Below are positions 22,415 through 32,294 of a DNA stretch of 37,521 bases, piece after piece. The DNA comes from a virus: positions 1-37,521 of IMG/VR virus record IMGVR_UViG_3300027897_000005; one strand, written 5' to 3'. Position numbers and translations under genes: made by a program. Each line of letters opens with the position of its first letter. Position 1 is the stretch's first letter. Under the pieces are notes generated by a model. It searched no databases. It saw only the letters and a program-made list of their open reading frames with translations, and had not been told where the DNA came from.

Positions 22415-22795
22415 ATGTTGGGTCAGGAAGAATTATTTACAGCGTTAAACATAGAATCAATCAAGGCTGTTGTTGATCCTTATAATGACGGTTGTGCTAT
22501 ATGGATGGATAGAATTATTCCGGCTGATTTTTCAGGATTGAAATCAATCAATTGCTATATAACAGCCGAATATAATCCCAATTTGGAAATTGATTATTAC
22601 AGATATTCAGCATCATGCAGAGCGCAGACAAGCAACGAGTCATTAACAATTGCAAAAGCTGTAATTGATGGGATTAACAGAGTTTGGTATTCACCAGGAT
22701 ATTTCATAAGTTGTAAATTATTACCAGTAATTCCGCCGATGGATGAGCGAGACAATTATAATTCACCAGTGGAAATTTTAATTAAAAAAAGATAA
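22415..22795 (+). CDS. Tail terminator/completion protein candidate (126 aa)
   Basis: Short alpha/beta protein with KAVVDPYNDGCAIWMDRIIP and a C-terminal VEILIKK strand. By order (after gp10-like, before the tail tube) it corresponds to the tail terminator (DUF3168-like position). Sequence match is weak. Confidence 0.6.
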   Translation: MLGQEELFTALNIESIKAVVDPYNDGCAIWMDRIIPADFSGLKSINCYITAEYNPNLEIDYYRYSASCRAQTSNESLTIAKAVIDGINRVWYSPGYFISCKLLPVIPPMDERDNYNSPVEILIKKR

Positions 22796-22810
22796 TAGGA
22801 GAGTACAAAA

Positions 22811-23689
22811 ATGCCTTCTCAAACGACACACAAAGAATATGTTTTTATCCCCGATGGGTGTGCAGTCTTAGCCAAAAAAGCCAATGAGAGTTCATTCACT
22901 GATCTCGGTGTTGTAATGGGTAACTGTGAAGCAGCTCTTTCATGGGCTGAAACAAAAAGAGAATATGCGAATGCCGAAGCCGACATGGGAGTTAAGGATA
23001 TGATTATAGAGGGTTCTTTTGAACTCGGTAACCTCAACCCTGATAATATAGATCGTATTGGCATGGGTATATTCACCAAAGAGACAATTGCAGCAGCTCC
23101 GAACACTGCAATACCAGTACAAGACATTTCTGCCGGTTGGGAAGATAATGTAAAATATGAGCTTGTGATGTATAACTCAGCAACAGGGAATGTTAAAATT
23201 CACATGGCAACAAAGCCGATAATTACAACCGTTAAACTCGCTCCGGCAGGAGTGGACGAAACTCTTACAGAGATAGGGGCAGCCGCATCCGGCGATTACA
23301 TGATAGTTAAAGATTCCAACTCATATTCCGGTTGGTCGATAATTTTTAATTCCGCTGGAATGTCTGTTGGATCTCCAAAAACTTTACCTATCCGTATTAC
23401 TTACGGAACAAATATTCCAATAGCCTCAACAACTCTTTTTGCAGGGTCAAATTCTGTAACGCTTGACGGATATTTATTGCAGTTCAAGCACACAGACAGC
23501 GCAGCGCTTAACAGGATTCTGGATTTGTTTAATGTTTATACAAAATCAGGCGGGTTTAAATTTTCTTTTAAACCTGTTACGGATACAGGTATCGAAACAA
23601 TGCCTATATCATTTACAGCAAAATTAGACACCACCCGCATAGACGGAAAGCAGCTAATGGCTTGGACATACGAAACAGGCGCAGCTTAA
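22811..23689 (+). CDS. Major tail tube protein (292 aa)
   Basis: AGGAG before ATG. The N-terminal EYVFIPDGCAVLAKKANES and MGNCEAALSWAETKREY, then repeated beta-strand segments, match the plan of a siphovirus tube protein; the gene order (terminator, tube, chaperones, tape measure) supports it. It stacks as hexameric rings around the tape measure protein. Confidence 0.8.
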   Translation: MPSQTTHKEYVFIPDGCAVLAKKANESSFTDLGVVMGNCEAALSWAETKREYANAEADMGVKDMIIEGSFELGNLNPDNIDRIGMGIFTKETIAAAPNTAIPVQDISAGWEDNVKYELVMYNSATGNVKIHMATKPIITTVKLAPAGVDETLTEIGAAASGDYMIVKDSNSYSGWSIIFNSAGMSVGSPKTLPIRITYGTNIPIASTTLFAGSNSVTLDGYLLQFKHTDSAALNRILDLFNVYTKSGGFKFSFKPVTDTGIETMPISFTAKLDTTRIDGKQLMAWTYETGAA

Positions 23690-23696
23690 TATATAA

Positions 23697-23726
23697 AGGC
23701 GGTATGTCTATTGACCTCTGCCGCCT
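23697..23726 (+). terminator. Hairpin after the tail tube gene
   Basis: AGGCGG (23697-23702) pairs with CCGCCT (23721-23726); a loop of 18 bases separates them and ATTTATAAT follows. A weak or partial terminator that could reduce transcription into the chaperone and tape measure genes. Confidence 0.5.
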
Positions 23727-23748
23727 ATTTATAATACAGGATTAAATT

Positions 23749-24222
23749 ATGAAAGAAGCAAGAAAAGAAATAACTTATATTTTAGATTATAGAGAAAAAG
23801 GCGACAAAAAAACGACTTCATTTAAGATCGATTTTGTTTCAATAGATATAATTGATGCAGTGGAATATGTCTTAACTATATCACAGAAAGCACAAAAAAT
23901 GTCGGATGATATGGGTAAAAAGTTTTTTCAAATGGAAAAGCTGAAAGAAGAAAAGCCAGTAGGCTATGAATTACAAACGAATCAACTCCGTGAAGAAATA
24001 AAAGAAATTGGAGCGGAAGTAATGAAATTGGATCAAAGCGATATAATAGATAGGCAATTAAAAGCGGTGATTCAACTATTAGAAGATAATGGAATCAAAG
24101 AAGAAAAACTTCTAACGGAATCATTCTGGAAAAAGCACGTTGATATAACTGAAATTATGAAATTTCTGGCTTTTGTTATTTATAAAGATGTCGATAAAAA
24201 AAAAATAATTCCGATCTTATAG
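23749..24222 (+). CDS. Tail assembly chaperone, short form (157 aa)
   Basis: A helical, charged protein directly between tail tube and tape measure, the place of the lambda gpG-type chaperone. The last codons run through ten A bases (24196-24205); staying in frame gives KKKIIPIL and a stop at 24222, slipping back gives a longer fusion with the next frame. The chaperone binds the tape measure protein during tail assembly. Confidence 0.8.
   Translation: MKEARKEITYILDYREKGDKKTTSFKIDFVSIDIIDAVEYVLTISQKAQKMSDDMGKKFFQMEKLKEEKPVGYELQTNQLREEIKEIGAEVMKLDQSDIIDRQLKAVIQLLEDNGIKEEKLLTESFWKKHVDITEIMKFLAFVIYKDVDKKKIIPIL
24196..24205 (+). other. Slippery A10 site for programmed -1 frameshift
   Basis: In the zero frame the run reads GAT AAA AAA AAA ATA, giving an A-AAA-AAA heptamer at which two Lys tRNAs can re-pair one base back. 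The -1 frame then stays open to a stop at 24405-24407, just before the tape measure gene. Confidence 0.8.
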
Positions 24223-24407
24223 TTCATTACGACAGGTTATATTGGGCGTTAAGAAAAGTTTATCCGACTCTTACAGAAAATGACTTTTGGAAAACTTTAG
24301 ATATTCCAACTTTAAATAATGCAATTGCAAACGCACAATTCCCGAAAGAGATTGAAAATTTTATTTTTGAAAAAAAGAGGAAACCTTTTGAAGTTTATAA
24401 AAAATAA
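24205..24407 (+). CDS. Tail assembly chaperone, frameshift extension (about 67 aa, gpT-like)
   Basis: This frame has no start codon of its own; it is reached by a -1 slip at the A10 run and adds SDLIVHYDRLYWALRKVYP, then TENDFWKTLDIP and a basic end to the short chaperone, giving a fusion of roughly 219 residues. The 'hYdRlY.al...yP.lte.dF...dip' pattern is typical of GT-type extensions in siphoviruses. The stop is 11 bases before the tape measure start. Confidence 0.8.
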
Positions 24408-24418
24408 AAGAGAAAACA

Positions 24419-26902
24419 ATGTCTGAGACTACGCTCGGAAATTTTGTTTACCATATAAAAGGCGATGCCTCCGGCCTCAAGTCTGCTGTTAAGGACTCCG
24501 AAACTTCCGTAAAAGGACTTTTTGATAAAGTTAAGGGATTTGGCAAACTTGCTATTTTCGGTTTCGCAATTTCAGAAATATTTGCTTTTGGGAAAGAACT
24601 TGTCAATGCTGCTGCTGATGCTGCGCGGGTAGAAAAAAAGTTTAATGCAACATTTTCAGGCATACAAAAAGAAGCTCATGCGATGGCTCTCGGTATGGCT
24701 GAATCTTTTGGATTTACAGAAGACGCGGTAATGGAAGTGGTGCAAAAAACTGGCTACATGCTTCAGTCTATGGGACTTTCTGAAAAGGCATCGTTAGATT
24801 TATCTGCCAGCGTTTATAGACTCGCCGTAGATATGAAAGCTTTTGCAGGTGGTGAAGCTACAATTGCGGGGGCTGCTGAAGCTCTTACGCGTGCGCTTGC
24901 AGGTCAGACAAGAGGACTCCGAGAATACGGAATAATGTTAAGCCCTGAAAGATTAAAACAATTTGCAGAACAAATGGGAGTCAATCTTGAATACGCATCT
25001 GCTGAAAGGAAAGCAGCTATAACTTTAATGGCAATACAAGAGTCAGCTATAACAGTCAACGGCGCATACGCAAAAAGTATGTATGGATATGGGAATCAAA
25101 TGATGATTTCAAAAATGCTTACAAATGAACTGCATGAGACTATGGGTAAAAATCTTTTACCTATAGCGGGGCTTTTAGCAAGGGCTTTTAATAATATACA
25201 ATTGGAAGCTATTCATAGTGCAAAAGCAATAAGTGATTGGATAGGACAAGCTGAAAATATAGCGAATCTTGCCGGATGGGTTGGTAATTTAGCGGGTGCT
25301 TGGGCAGTGCTTTCATCAGGAGTGAAAGCAAGTTTTTCAGAAATAAATATAATATTTTTATCTCTCGGCAGGGGTATTTACAGCGTGGGTTCTGCTATCA
25401 GCAGAACTCTTATTGAATTAGATAACTGGGGTAAATCGGCAGACGATATGTCAGGCAAGACAGACAAACTCGAAGGTTCAATCTCACCTCTCGGTGTTGC
25501 TTTTACAATTCTTTTAATGCCTATACAATTATTAAAAGCATCGTTTAGAACAGTAGCCGCGACAATAGATTTAATTGTAAATAGTATCATCGGACTTGGA
25601 GGTGTTTTAAAAGCAACGGCCATAGTTTTATATGAATGGTTTAAGGCGGTCAAATCTGGAAATTTTGATGAGTATAATAAAAGTTTAACTAAATTAGGTG
25701 AAACTACATGGGCTTACGGACAAACACTTTCAAAGTCAATGGGAAACCTAACAGATACGGCATGGAATAATGTAGCAAATTTTAAAAAAGAATCTGAACA
25801 AATGGCTTTAAGCATAATGAGTCTTTTCGGCAAGAGTAAAGCCGAAGCTGAAGAAATGGTCAATAAAGCTTTCAAAGCTAAAAATCAGGACGCTTTGAAA
25901 AAAATTATATCCGATGCTGCGAAAGTTAATGAAGATGCTAAAAAGGCAGAAATAGCATTAGAATTATTATTAGCTAAAGCTTCTGGAGATGCAACAACGC
26001 AGATAGTGGCAGATTATAAAGAAAAATTGAGAGCTTGGGAAGAAACAGCAAAAAAAGGCGGGTTAGCTCCTGAAAAATTAAAACAGGGTCTTAAAGCGCT
26101 TGAGCAAATGCAAACCTTTGAAATTCTTAAAGAAAAAGTGACATCTTTTAATAATACCATTCAGTCTGTTGGTGGAGCTGTGTCAGGCTTAATGTCAGGC
26201 ATTGCAGCAATGGGAGCAGCAACGCTTAAAGCCGCCATCGACTCGTTGGAAGGTCAGAAGCAAGCGGCGTACGCAGCAGCGGGAGTCTCAGAGGAAACGG
26301 CGGTGCAAACAGCACAAAAGGAATACGACGAAGCCGTCAAAGGAAAAGATAAAATTTTAATACATGATAAAAAAATGGCTCTTGATAAAGCGAAAATTGA
26401 TGAAAACTATGCAAAGAAAAAAGCACAATTAGAATATAAAGCCGCAATGCAAGCCTACGAATGGAATATTGCTATTGTAACGATGCAAAGCATAATGGCA
26501 ATAATGTCGGCTGTATCTGCTGGTATGCAGTGGGGTGGTTATGCGGCTATTGCGGGAGTTGCAATATTGGGCGGTATGGCAACAGCAGCAGCAGCGGTTA
26601 ATATTGCTAATGCGGTCGCTGCGAAACCGCAACCTCCAGCTTTGGCATCCGGTGGTATTATACCTGGCTCAATGCAGGGAACAACAATTATAGCGGGAGA
26701 GGGTGGTCAAACTGAAGCAGTTTTAAACCAACGGCAGTTAAAACGTGCAATGGATATATTCGATGGGAAGGAATCCGGTTCAGGTGGTGGGAATCAATTT
26801 TATCAACTCCCGCCGATGTCTGCTGATAGCCTTTGGAATATGATATTCAAAGCGTCACAGGATGGCTTATTGTTTATATCCAAAAGGGCAGTAATGGCAT
26901 GA
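24419..26902 (+). CDS. Tape measure protein (827 aa)
   Basis: The largest gene. Residues about 60-190 carry the phage tape-measure domain (MALGMAESFGFTED, LSASVYRLAVDMKAF, ALTRALAGQTRGLREYGIML). Hydrophobic helices lie near 43-57, 280-400 and 685-730, with a long charged helix region between, and SGGIIPGSMQG near the C-terminus is the usual end-piece. At about 0.15 nm per residue it predicts a tail of roughly 120 nm. It sets tail length and may help DNA cross the envelope. Confidence 0.95.
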   Translation: MSETTLGNFVYHIKGDASGLKSAVKDSETSVKGLFDKVKGFGKLAIFGFAISEIFAFGKELVNAAADAARVEKKFNATFSGIQKEAHAMALGMAESFGFTEDAVMEVVQKTGYMLQSMGLSEKASLDLSASVYRLAVDMKAFAGGEATIAGAAEALTRALAGQTRGLREYGIMLSPERLKQFAEQMGVNLEYASAERKAAITLMAIQESAITVNGAYAKSMYGYGNQMMISKMLTNELHETMGKNLLPIAGLLARAFNNIQLEAIHSAKAISDWIGQAENIANLAGWVGNLAGAWAVLSSGVKASFSEINIIFLSLGRGIYSVGSAISRTLIELDNWGKSADDMSGKTDKLEGSISPLGVAFTILLMPIQLLKASFRTVAATIDLIVNSIIGLGGVLKATAIVLYEWFKAVKSGNFDEYNKSLTKLGETTWAYGQTLSKSMGNLTDTAWNNVANFKKESEQMALSIMSLFGKSKAEAEEMVNKAFKAKNQDALKKIISDAAKVNEDAKKAEIALELLLAKASGDATTQIVADYKEKLRAWEETAKKGGLAPEKLKQGLKALEQMQTFEILKEKVTSFNNTIQSVGGAVSGLMSGIAAMGAATLKAAIDSLEGQKQAAYAAAGVSEETAVQTAQKEYDEAVKGKDKILIHDKKMALDKAKIDENYAKKKAQLEYKAAMQAYEWNIAIVTMQSIMAIMSAVSAGMQWGGYAAIAGVAILGGMATAAAAVNIANAVAAKPQPPALASGGIIPGSMQGTTIIAGEGGQTEAVLNQRQLKRAMDIFDGKESGSGGGNQFYQLPPMSADSLWNMIFKASQDGLLFISKRAVMA

Positions 26903-27642
26903 AAATAAATTATGAAAATTACGCTCAAACAACACTGATTACCGTATCAAGCGAATTAACCGGATTTCTGTTTGTTGATGCTATGAATGATTCAAGATTG
27001 TCAAGGGTAGCAAGAACGTCAGGCAAGGCTAATGAGTGGGTATTATTCAATTTAGGGACTCCAAAAGCGATTACTGATATAAATATCATTGGCCATAATC
27101 TATCAGCAACAGCAACGGTTACGCTTGAAGGAAACGCAACGGCTGACTTTACAACACCGAACTTTGAAAAGGTTTGTACTGTAATAAAATCAATTTGGGA
27201 AACATTCGCAGTTCAAACATATCAATACTGGAGAATATCAATTCAGGACACAGCTAACGTGTCAGCATTTATTCAAATTGCGTATATATTTTTAGGATCG
27301 GGCTTGGATGGGATAGGGATGTCACCAGATCAGATAATAACTCCTAAATCTATGTCAAAATATACAAATTCGGTTTCGATGCAATTATACGGCGATATTG
27401 GCGTTAAGTATAAGGGAATAAAAATAAATTTACCCGATATGACTCAGGATGATGTTGAATTGATCGACGCTTTTGTTGAGTATGTTGATATAGTCTATCC
27501 GTTTGTTTTAATTATGTGGGAAGATGACGTAGATAAATATCCACCCTTATATTGTCACCTCGTTAAACTGCCCGATAAGCCAAGAGCGCAAGGGTCTGGA
27601 TTGCTCTGGACTCAAAGTTTAGAAATTGATGAAGTGAGGTAA
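26899..27642 (+). CDS. Distal tail-region protein (247 aa)
   Basis: I start at ATG 26899, which overlaps the tape measure stop (ATGA), rather than at an upstream in-frame start inside that gene. It contains a beta-sandwich-like part (VLFNLGTPKAITDINIIGHNL, a discoidin-like pattern, and YQYWRISIQDTANVS) and a C-terminal domain with tail-fold strands. Likely a distal tail or baseplate component, by order. Confidence 0.65.
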   Translation: MKINYENYAQTTLITVSSELTGFLFVDAMNDSRLSRVARTSGKANEWVLFNLGTPKAITDINIIGHNLSATATVTLEGNATADFTTPNFEKVCTVIKSIWETFAVQTYQYWRISIQDTANVSAFIQIAYIFLGSGLDGIGMSPDQIITPKSMSKYTNSVSMQLYGDIGVKYKGIKINLPDMTQDDVELIDAFVEYVDIVYPFVLIMWEDDVDKYPPLYCHLVKLPDKPRAQGSGLLWTQSLEIDEVR

Positions 27643-27648
27643 CAAAAA

Positions 27649-28473
27649 TTGAGCTTAAATAAATTAAATGTTTATGCAGTCGGGAATGTTCTTATCGATA
27701 GTTTAATGAATACAGTGAACAAACTTTCTAAAGGTTTTCATCAGTGCAGTTTAACTGAATGGGGGACAACAGGATGTCCGTTAATAGCTGCTGGTTCAGT
27801 GGTCGGCTTAGATGGAGCGGTTTTTGAAGCACTTGCTGACGAAAGTGTAGGTGGAACGGCGGCTGACGGTGTTAATTATATTAAGATGATCCCAACAGGT
27901 GAGATAGCGGTGGCAGAATGGACACAGAATCCTCCAGTTTGGTCTATTAGCAAACAGGGATGGTACTCTTCAGAAATTGGGCATGAGAATGAAAGATATT
28001 TGAATTTTTTTATTACAAAAGCCTCAGCGTTGTATTATAAAAATTATTTTAATAATTATCAAATTATCCAAGCGTTTGCACATGGTTTTGTCATTTTTTA
28101 TTCATCAGGATTAAATAAAGTATATGGAAGATATACTGAAGAATTTTATATTAAAAAACCATGTGTGTTCAGGATCGAGGGAAATGACCAAAATTTATGG
28201 AGTTCAAATCAGTATAAATGGGTAAATGGAGAGTATGTTCGATCAGATCCTTTTGCGTCTCCTCCTATTCCTAATCATTTTAAAAGTATAAATGGGGATA
28301 CTTTTATTCTTCCTGGACGCTATAAGATAGAATTAACTTTTTCAAATAATTCAGCCGCTAATTATTATCAATTTAATTGTTATTATGTTGAAGGATTGCC
28401 TCTATTAGCAGACGCTATTAGAGGTGATATATATGAATTTATTGCAAGGTCATTCGTTCCGGCTAATTGGTAA
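27649..28473 (+). CDS. Tail tip protein of unknown function (274 aa)
   Basis: TTG start with GAGGT eight bases upstream. It is aromatic-rich, beta-type, with no family I can name; the end TAATG couples it to the next gene. Tyr/Asn/Phe richness suggests a surface-exposed or carbohydrate-contact domain. Confidence 0.6.
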   Translation: MSLNKLNVYAVGNVLIDSLMNTVNKLSKGFHQCSLTEWGTTGCPLIAAGSVVGLDGAVFEALADESVGGTAADGVNYIKMIPTGEIAVAEWTQNPPVWSISKQGWYSSEIGHENERYLNFFITKASALYYKNYFNNYQIIQAFAHGFVIFYSSGLNKVYGRYTEEFYIKKPCVFRIEGNDQNLWSSNQYKWVNGEYVRSDPFASPPIPNHFKSINGDTFILPGRYKIELTFSNNSAANYYQFNCYYVEGLPLLADAIRGDIYEFIARSFVPANW

Positions 28474-30698
28474 TGACATTCACGCAATTTAAAAATCTGC
28501 CCATATCATCAAAAATCACACTCTGTGAGTTTTCTGTCCCTGCTTTCCCTGCCAACTTCGACATCTTTTTGAATTACGAAGCGGGCATTTGGGTTTGTGC
28601 AATTACTCCAGGCGTGGTTATTGTCAGAGGAATTGACGACAGCGGTTTTTATAAAAATCAGAATATTAAAATTTTTAATGATATTACTGGCTTTATTGTA
28701 GATTCGGTAAACGAGTATTCAAAAACATTTTCCATCTCTGAACTGAGATTGCAAAATAAAGGTTATTGGTATGATAAGGCAGGGGTATCAATAGGATGCC
28801 CTGCCGTTTTAGTTCATTTTGACAAATTCGGCGAGCCTTTAAATAAAACTATTCAGCTTAAACAGGTTTATGGTTTTTGTACGAAGTCGGATAGTGATCC
28901 TTTGATCGGTGCTTATTTTAATGGAACATATTATGAGCCGTTAATTAAGAACATCCCTACTATATCAAAAAGCAAAGACCCGCTTTATTATGGGATAATG
29001 ACATTTCAAGGTGGCTCTGTTTCTTTTGACAATGAGCCGAAAGATGGAAAAGGAAAAGGGTTCTTTGACGATTTTAAAGAATTAAATTTATATAGAACTC
29101 CGGTAAAATTAAAATTTGGTTTTGATGGACTCCCTTATGATGAATTTTATCAGGTATTTACTGGATATGTTGAAAATTATGATAGTAACTTTTCTGGATT
29201 TACTGTAAAATTACAAGACAAGCGAAAAGGCTTAACTGAAAAAATTCCGAAAAATGTTTTTACACTTACGGAGTTTCCTTTTATTGATGAGAATAATATT
29301 AATACTCCAAAACCAATTGGCTTTGGGAACGTCCTTGATGCTCCTCTGATTTGTATAAACGAGAAGGAAGAAAATCCTATTAGATGGTTGTATTATCTAT
29401 CGGATACGGAGTTTTCTCATATTTATTCTGTTACAGCGGTTCGATGTGCTGATGAAATAATTGCTTCATCTTATTATACGATAAATTATTCAACAGGGAT
29501 TTTATCAATCAATCCCGAAGCTGTAATAGACAAAGAAACCGAAATTTCCTGCGATTTTTGTCCGAGAAACATTCATAATAGCCACGAGCTTGCCAAAACT
29601 TTGCTTTTGGATTTTGGGGATATTGTTTTTAACAACAACTATTTCAACGTATCTGAATGGGATGAAGCACAGGCAATTGCAAGAACGGTTCAAATATATA
29701 TAACAGAGCCTACCGACATTAAAGCTATTTTGGAAAAATGCGCTGATGCTTCGGACTCTGTTATTTTTCCTATGGATGATGGTAGATACACATCAAGGGT
29801 GTATAGAGAAGATAGAGCTATACGGCGAACGATTTCAAATGATGAATGGATTAATGACCCAACTATTGCTAATGATCCGAATCAATTTTTATCGAGTGTT
29901 GCTGTTAAATATAATCCGAAATGGAAAGATAAAAGTTATACAACATTCTTAAATAAAAGGTATGAAGCTGATGCGAGAGTCAAATACAAAGGTGAAAACT
30001 TTAAAGAATTTGAAACAATAATAGCAACCGAGGCCGGAGCTATTGCAAAAAGTGAGAGCGTCATGTTGTTTTCAAAAAACATTCCTGACATAGTTAAACG
30101 CAAAACAAAGTCACAGAATATTGATCTTGAGGTTATGGACTTTGTTGCGTGTTTGCCATCAAGAAGATATAATGAAGATGAAGAAATTATTAACGAAATT
30201 TGGGAAGTTCTCGCTCCAATTAAAAATCTAAGTACAGCAGAAACAGAGCTGACCTTGAGGTTTGTAAAAGACTTTATTCCTTTTCCAGATAAACAGTACA
30301 GGGCAAATGGCGATCTCTGGACTGGCGTTTATTTTGATGTAAATAATAAGAATACCTATCCTTCATCCATAGGTTTGTCTAATTATAATCAAAAATACTC
30401 AAACGTAAGCACTTATGGTTATACAGGGTTTTATTTAACTCAGATTTTTTGTTCTTCAGAAGCCAACAAAATTTACACATTCAAGTCAAACAATGGACAG
30501 GCTGTAATTTTCTCTCGAATTTACAATCATAAAAATGGTTCATATACAAACTGGAAAAAAGAAGCATCAGGGCAGGGGAATCATTCGATTACAGTTAACC
30601 CCGCAAAAAACAATCAGTTTGTGATCTGTTTTGATGCAAACGATTGGAACAACATTGATACAGGAAAAATCTTTATTAAAAATATTATTAAAGGATAA
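28473..30698 (+). CDS. Large baseplate/tail hub protein (741 aa)
   Basis: I use ATG 28473, overlapping the previous stop. Residues 1-190 look like a repeated beta domain; about 190-260 (GGSVSFDNEPKDG, FTGYVENYDSNFSGFTVKLQDKRK) matches the pattern of siphovirus baseplate proteins with a 'F.G.ve....' strand pair; about 400-590 (TEPTDIKAILEKCADASDS ... IDLEVMDFVACLP) is hub-like. The last 130 residues look like a separate carbohydrate-binding-type beta-sandwich. Likely the tail-tip hub. Confidence 0.7.
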   Translation: MTFTQFKNLPISSKITLCEFSVPAFPANFDIFLNYEAGIWVCAITPGVVIVRGIDDSGFYKNQNIKIFNDITGFIVDSVNEYSKTFSISELRLQNKGYWYDKAGVSIGCPAVLVHFDKFGEPLNKTIQLKQVYGFCTKSDSDPLIGAYFNGTYYEPLIKNIPTISKSKDPLYYGIMTFQGGSVSFDNEPKDGKGKGFFDDFKELNLYRTPVKLKFGFDGLPYDEFYQVFTGYVENYDSNFSGFTVKLQDKRKGLTEKIPKNVFTLTEFPFIDENNINTPKPIGFGNVLDAPLICINEKEENPIRWLYYLSDTEFSHIYSVTAVRCADEIIASSYYTINYSTGILSINPEAVIDKETEISCDFCPRNIHNSHELAKTLLLDFGDIVFNNNYFNVSEWDEAQAIARTVQIYITEPTDIKAILEKCADASDSVIFPMDDGRYTSRVYREDRAIRRTISNDEWINDPTIANDPNQFLSSVAVKYNPKWKDKSYTTFLNKRYEADARVKYKGENFKEFETIIATEAGAIAKSESVMLFSKNIPDIVKRKTKSQNIDLEVMDFVACLPSRRYNEDEEIINEIWEVLAPIKNLSTAETELTLRFVKDFIPFPDKQYRANGDLWTGVYFDVNNKNTYPSSIGLSNYNQKYSNVSTYGYTGFYLTQIFCSSEANKIYTFKSNNGQAVIFSRIYNHKNGSYTNWKKEASGQGNHSITVNPAKNNQFVICFDANDWNNIDTGKIFIKNIIKG

Positions 30699-30703
30699 AT
30701 AAA

Positions 30704-32260
30704 ATGGCATATAATAAATTACCAGTTAGAACTTCTCAGGATGCTAATAGTCCGGCGGATATCAATTTACTCCAGAGTAATTTGGATGCTGTGGTGGGTG
30801 GAGACATACCGCTTGAATCGATAAACGGGTTAGCAGGAAAAATAGTTACTCTTGAAACAGGATTAGGAGATAATTCATTTACAGTCTCAACCGGAGAAAC
30901 CGTAACAGTCGATGATATAGTAGAGATGATAAATGACGGAACTATTAGGACAAAGAAACCGGAACTCTCTGCAAAACTACCAGTAGTATTTGAATCAGCA
31001 TTTACGCAATACATTTCGGCAGTAGCATTATCAGATAGTAATGTCTTGGTTGCTTATCAAGATGGTGGTAATTCTAATTTTGGTACTGCAAGAGTTTTAT
31101 CAATAACAAATACAGTAATTACTTTTGGTACAGAGGTAATATTTGAATCAGCAGGTACAGCTTACATTTCAGCAACAGCATTGTCAGGCAGTAAAGTTCT
31201 TGTTGCTTATCAAGATATTGGTAATTCCAATGCTGGTACTGCAAGAGTTTTAACAATTACAGGAGCGGCAATTACTTTTGCTGCAGAGGCAGTATTTGAA
31301 TCAGCAAACACGCAATACATTTCAGCAGTTGCATTATCAAGCAGCAAAGTTTTGGTTGCTTATGCTGGTACTGCAAGAGTTTTAACAATTACAGGAGCGG
31401 CAATTTCAACTCCAAGTCCAGCAGTTTCATTTGACTCGGGCGTTACTAGTGTTTCAGCATCAATATTGCCACAGAATAATGTCTTGGTTGCTTATGCAAG
31501 GTCTGGTAGTTTCAGTTATGCAAGAGTTTTAACAATTACAGGAACGGTAATTTCAACTCCAAGTCCAGCAGTTTCATTTGACTCGGGCGTTACTAATGTT
31601 TCGGTAATAACATTATCAGATTATACAAGTTTGGTAGTATATTATAAAGACTCTAGCTCTTCAATATGCGCAAGAGTTTTATCAATTACAGGAACGGTAA
31701 TTACAACTCCAAGTCCAGCAATAGTAGTTGGTTTTTCTAATTATTCTTCAATAGTAGCGTTATCAGATACTATGGTGGTTGTTTTTTATATAAGTACCGT
31801 AAGCAAAGCTGTATTATTGACAATTACAGATACAGAAATAAATTTAAGTATGGTAATTACTTTTAAGCAATCAGCTGTGGGAGCTGTTTCAGCAGTTGCG
31901 TTATCAGACAATAAAGTCATATTTGCTTATAGAGATGATGGTAATGCCAATTATGGTACTGCAAATATTGTTGAATTAAAACAATATCCTGTAATAGGGA
32001 TTGCAAAAGAAACCAAAACTGCCGGACAGCAATGTATCGTTGCCGATTTGAAAAAAAAACCTCATATAACAATGGTTCAGGATATATCTTCGGGATCAAG
32101 ATACTATGAGATGAATGGAGTAATAAGTCTCAATAAAAAAAATCAAGCGTTGAGTCCTTATATCAACAGGGTATTCACCCCAAAGAATTTAATCGTTGGT
32201 GTTGCAATAGACACTCATAAAATAAGCATAGATAATATAATCTATGGTGGGTCTGTATGA
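30704..32260 (+). CDS. Tail fibre/receptor-binding protein with seven-repeat propeller (518 aa)
   Basis: Residues 1-90 are a tail-attachment region (SPADINLLQSNLDAV, then a GETVTVDDIVEMI segment). Residues about 94-425 are seven repeats of 42-51 residues with the pattern 'V.F.S....YISAVALSDSKVLVAY.D.GN.N.GTARVLTITG..I', as expected for a seven-bladed beta-propeller; repeat 3 lacks about seven residues of the hairpin. Residues 430-518 form a C-terminal domain. It probably binds the host surface. Confidence 0.75.
   Translation: MAYNKLPVRTSQDANSPADINLLQSNLDAVVGGDIPLESINGLAGKIVTLETGLGDNSFTVSTGETVTVDDIVEMINDGTIRTKKPELSAKLPVVFESAFTQYISAVALSDSNVLVAYQDGGNSNFGTARVLSITNTVITFGTEVIFESAGTAYISATALSGSKVLVAYQDIGNSNAGTARVLTITGAAITFAAEAVFESANTQYISAVALSSSKVLVAYAGTARVLTITGAAISTPSPAVSFDSGVTSVSASILPQNNVLVAYARSGSFSYARVLTITGTVISTPSPAVSFDSGVTNVSVITLSDYTSLVVYYKDSSSSICARVLSITGTVITTPSPAIVVGFSNYSSIVALSDTMVVVFYISTVSKAVLLTITDTEINLSMVITFKQSAVGAVSAVALSDNKVIFAYRDDGNANYGTANIVELKQYPVIGIAKETKTAGQQCIVADLKKKPHITMVQDISSGSRYYEMNGVISLNKKNQALSPYINRVFTPKNLIVGVAIDTHKISIDNIIYGGSV
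30983..31978 (+). repeat. Seven tandem propeller repeats in the fibre gene
   Basis: The repeats are also alike at the DNA level; for example about 85 bases beginning at GCAAGAGTTTT near 31373 recur at 31520 (offset 147) with few changes. This points to recent duplication inside the gene. Confidence 0.85.
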
Positions 32261-32294
32261 TGGGAGAAATTAAAAACGGAAGGCAGGAAATGAA

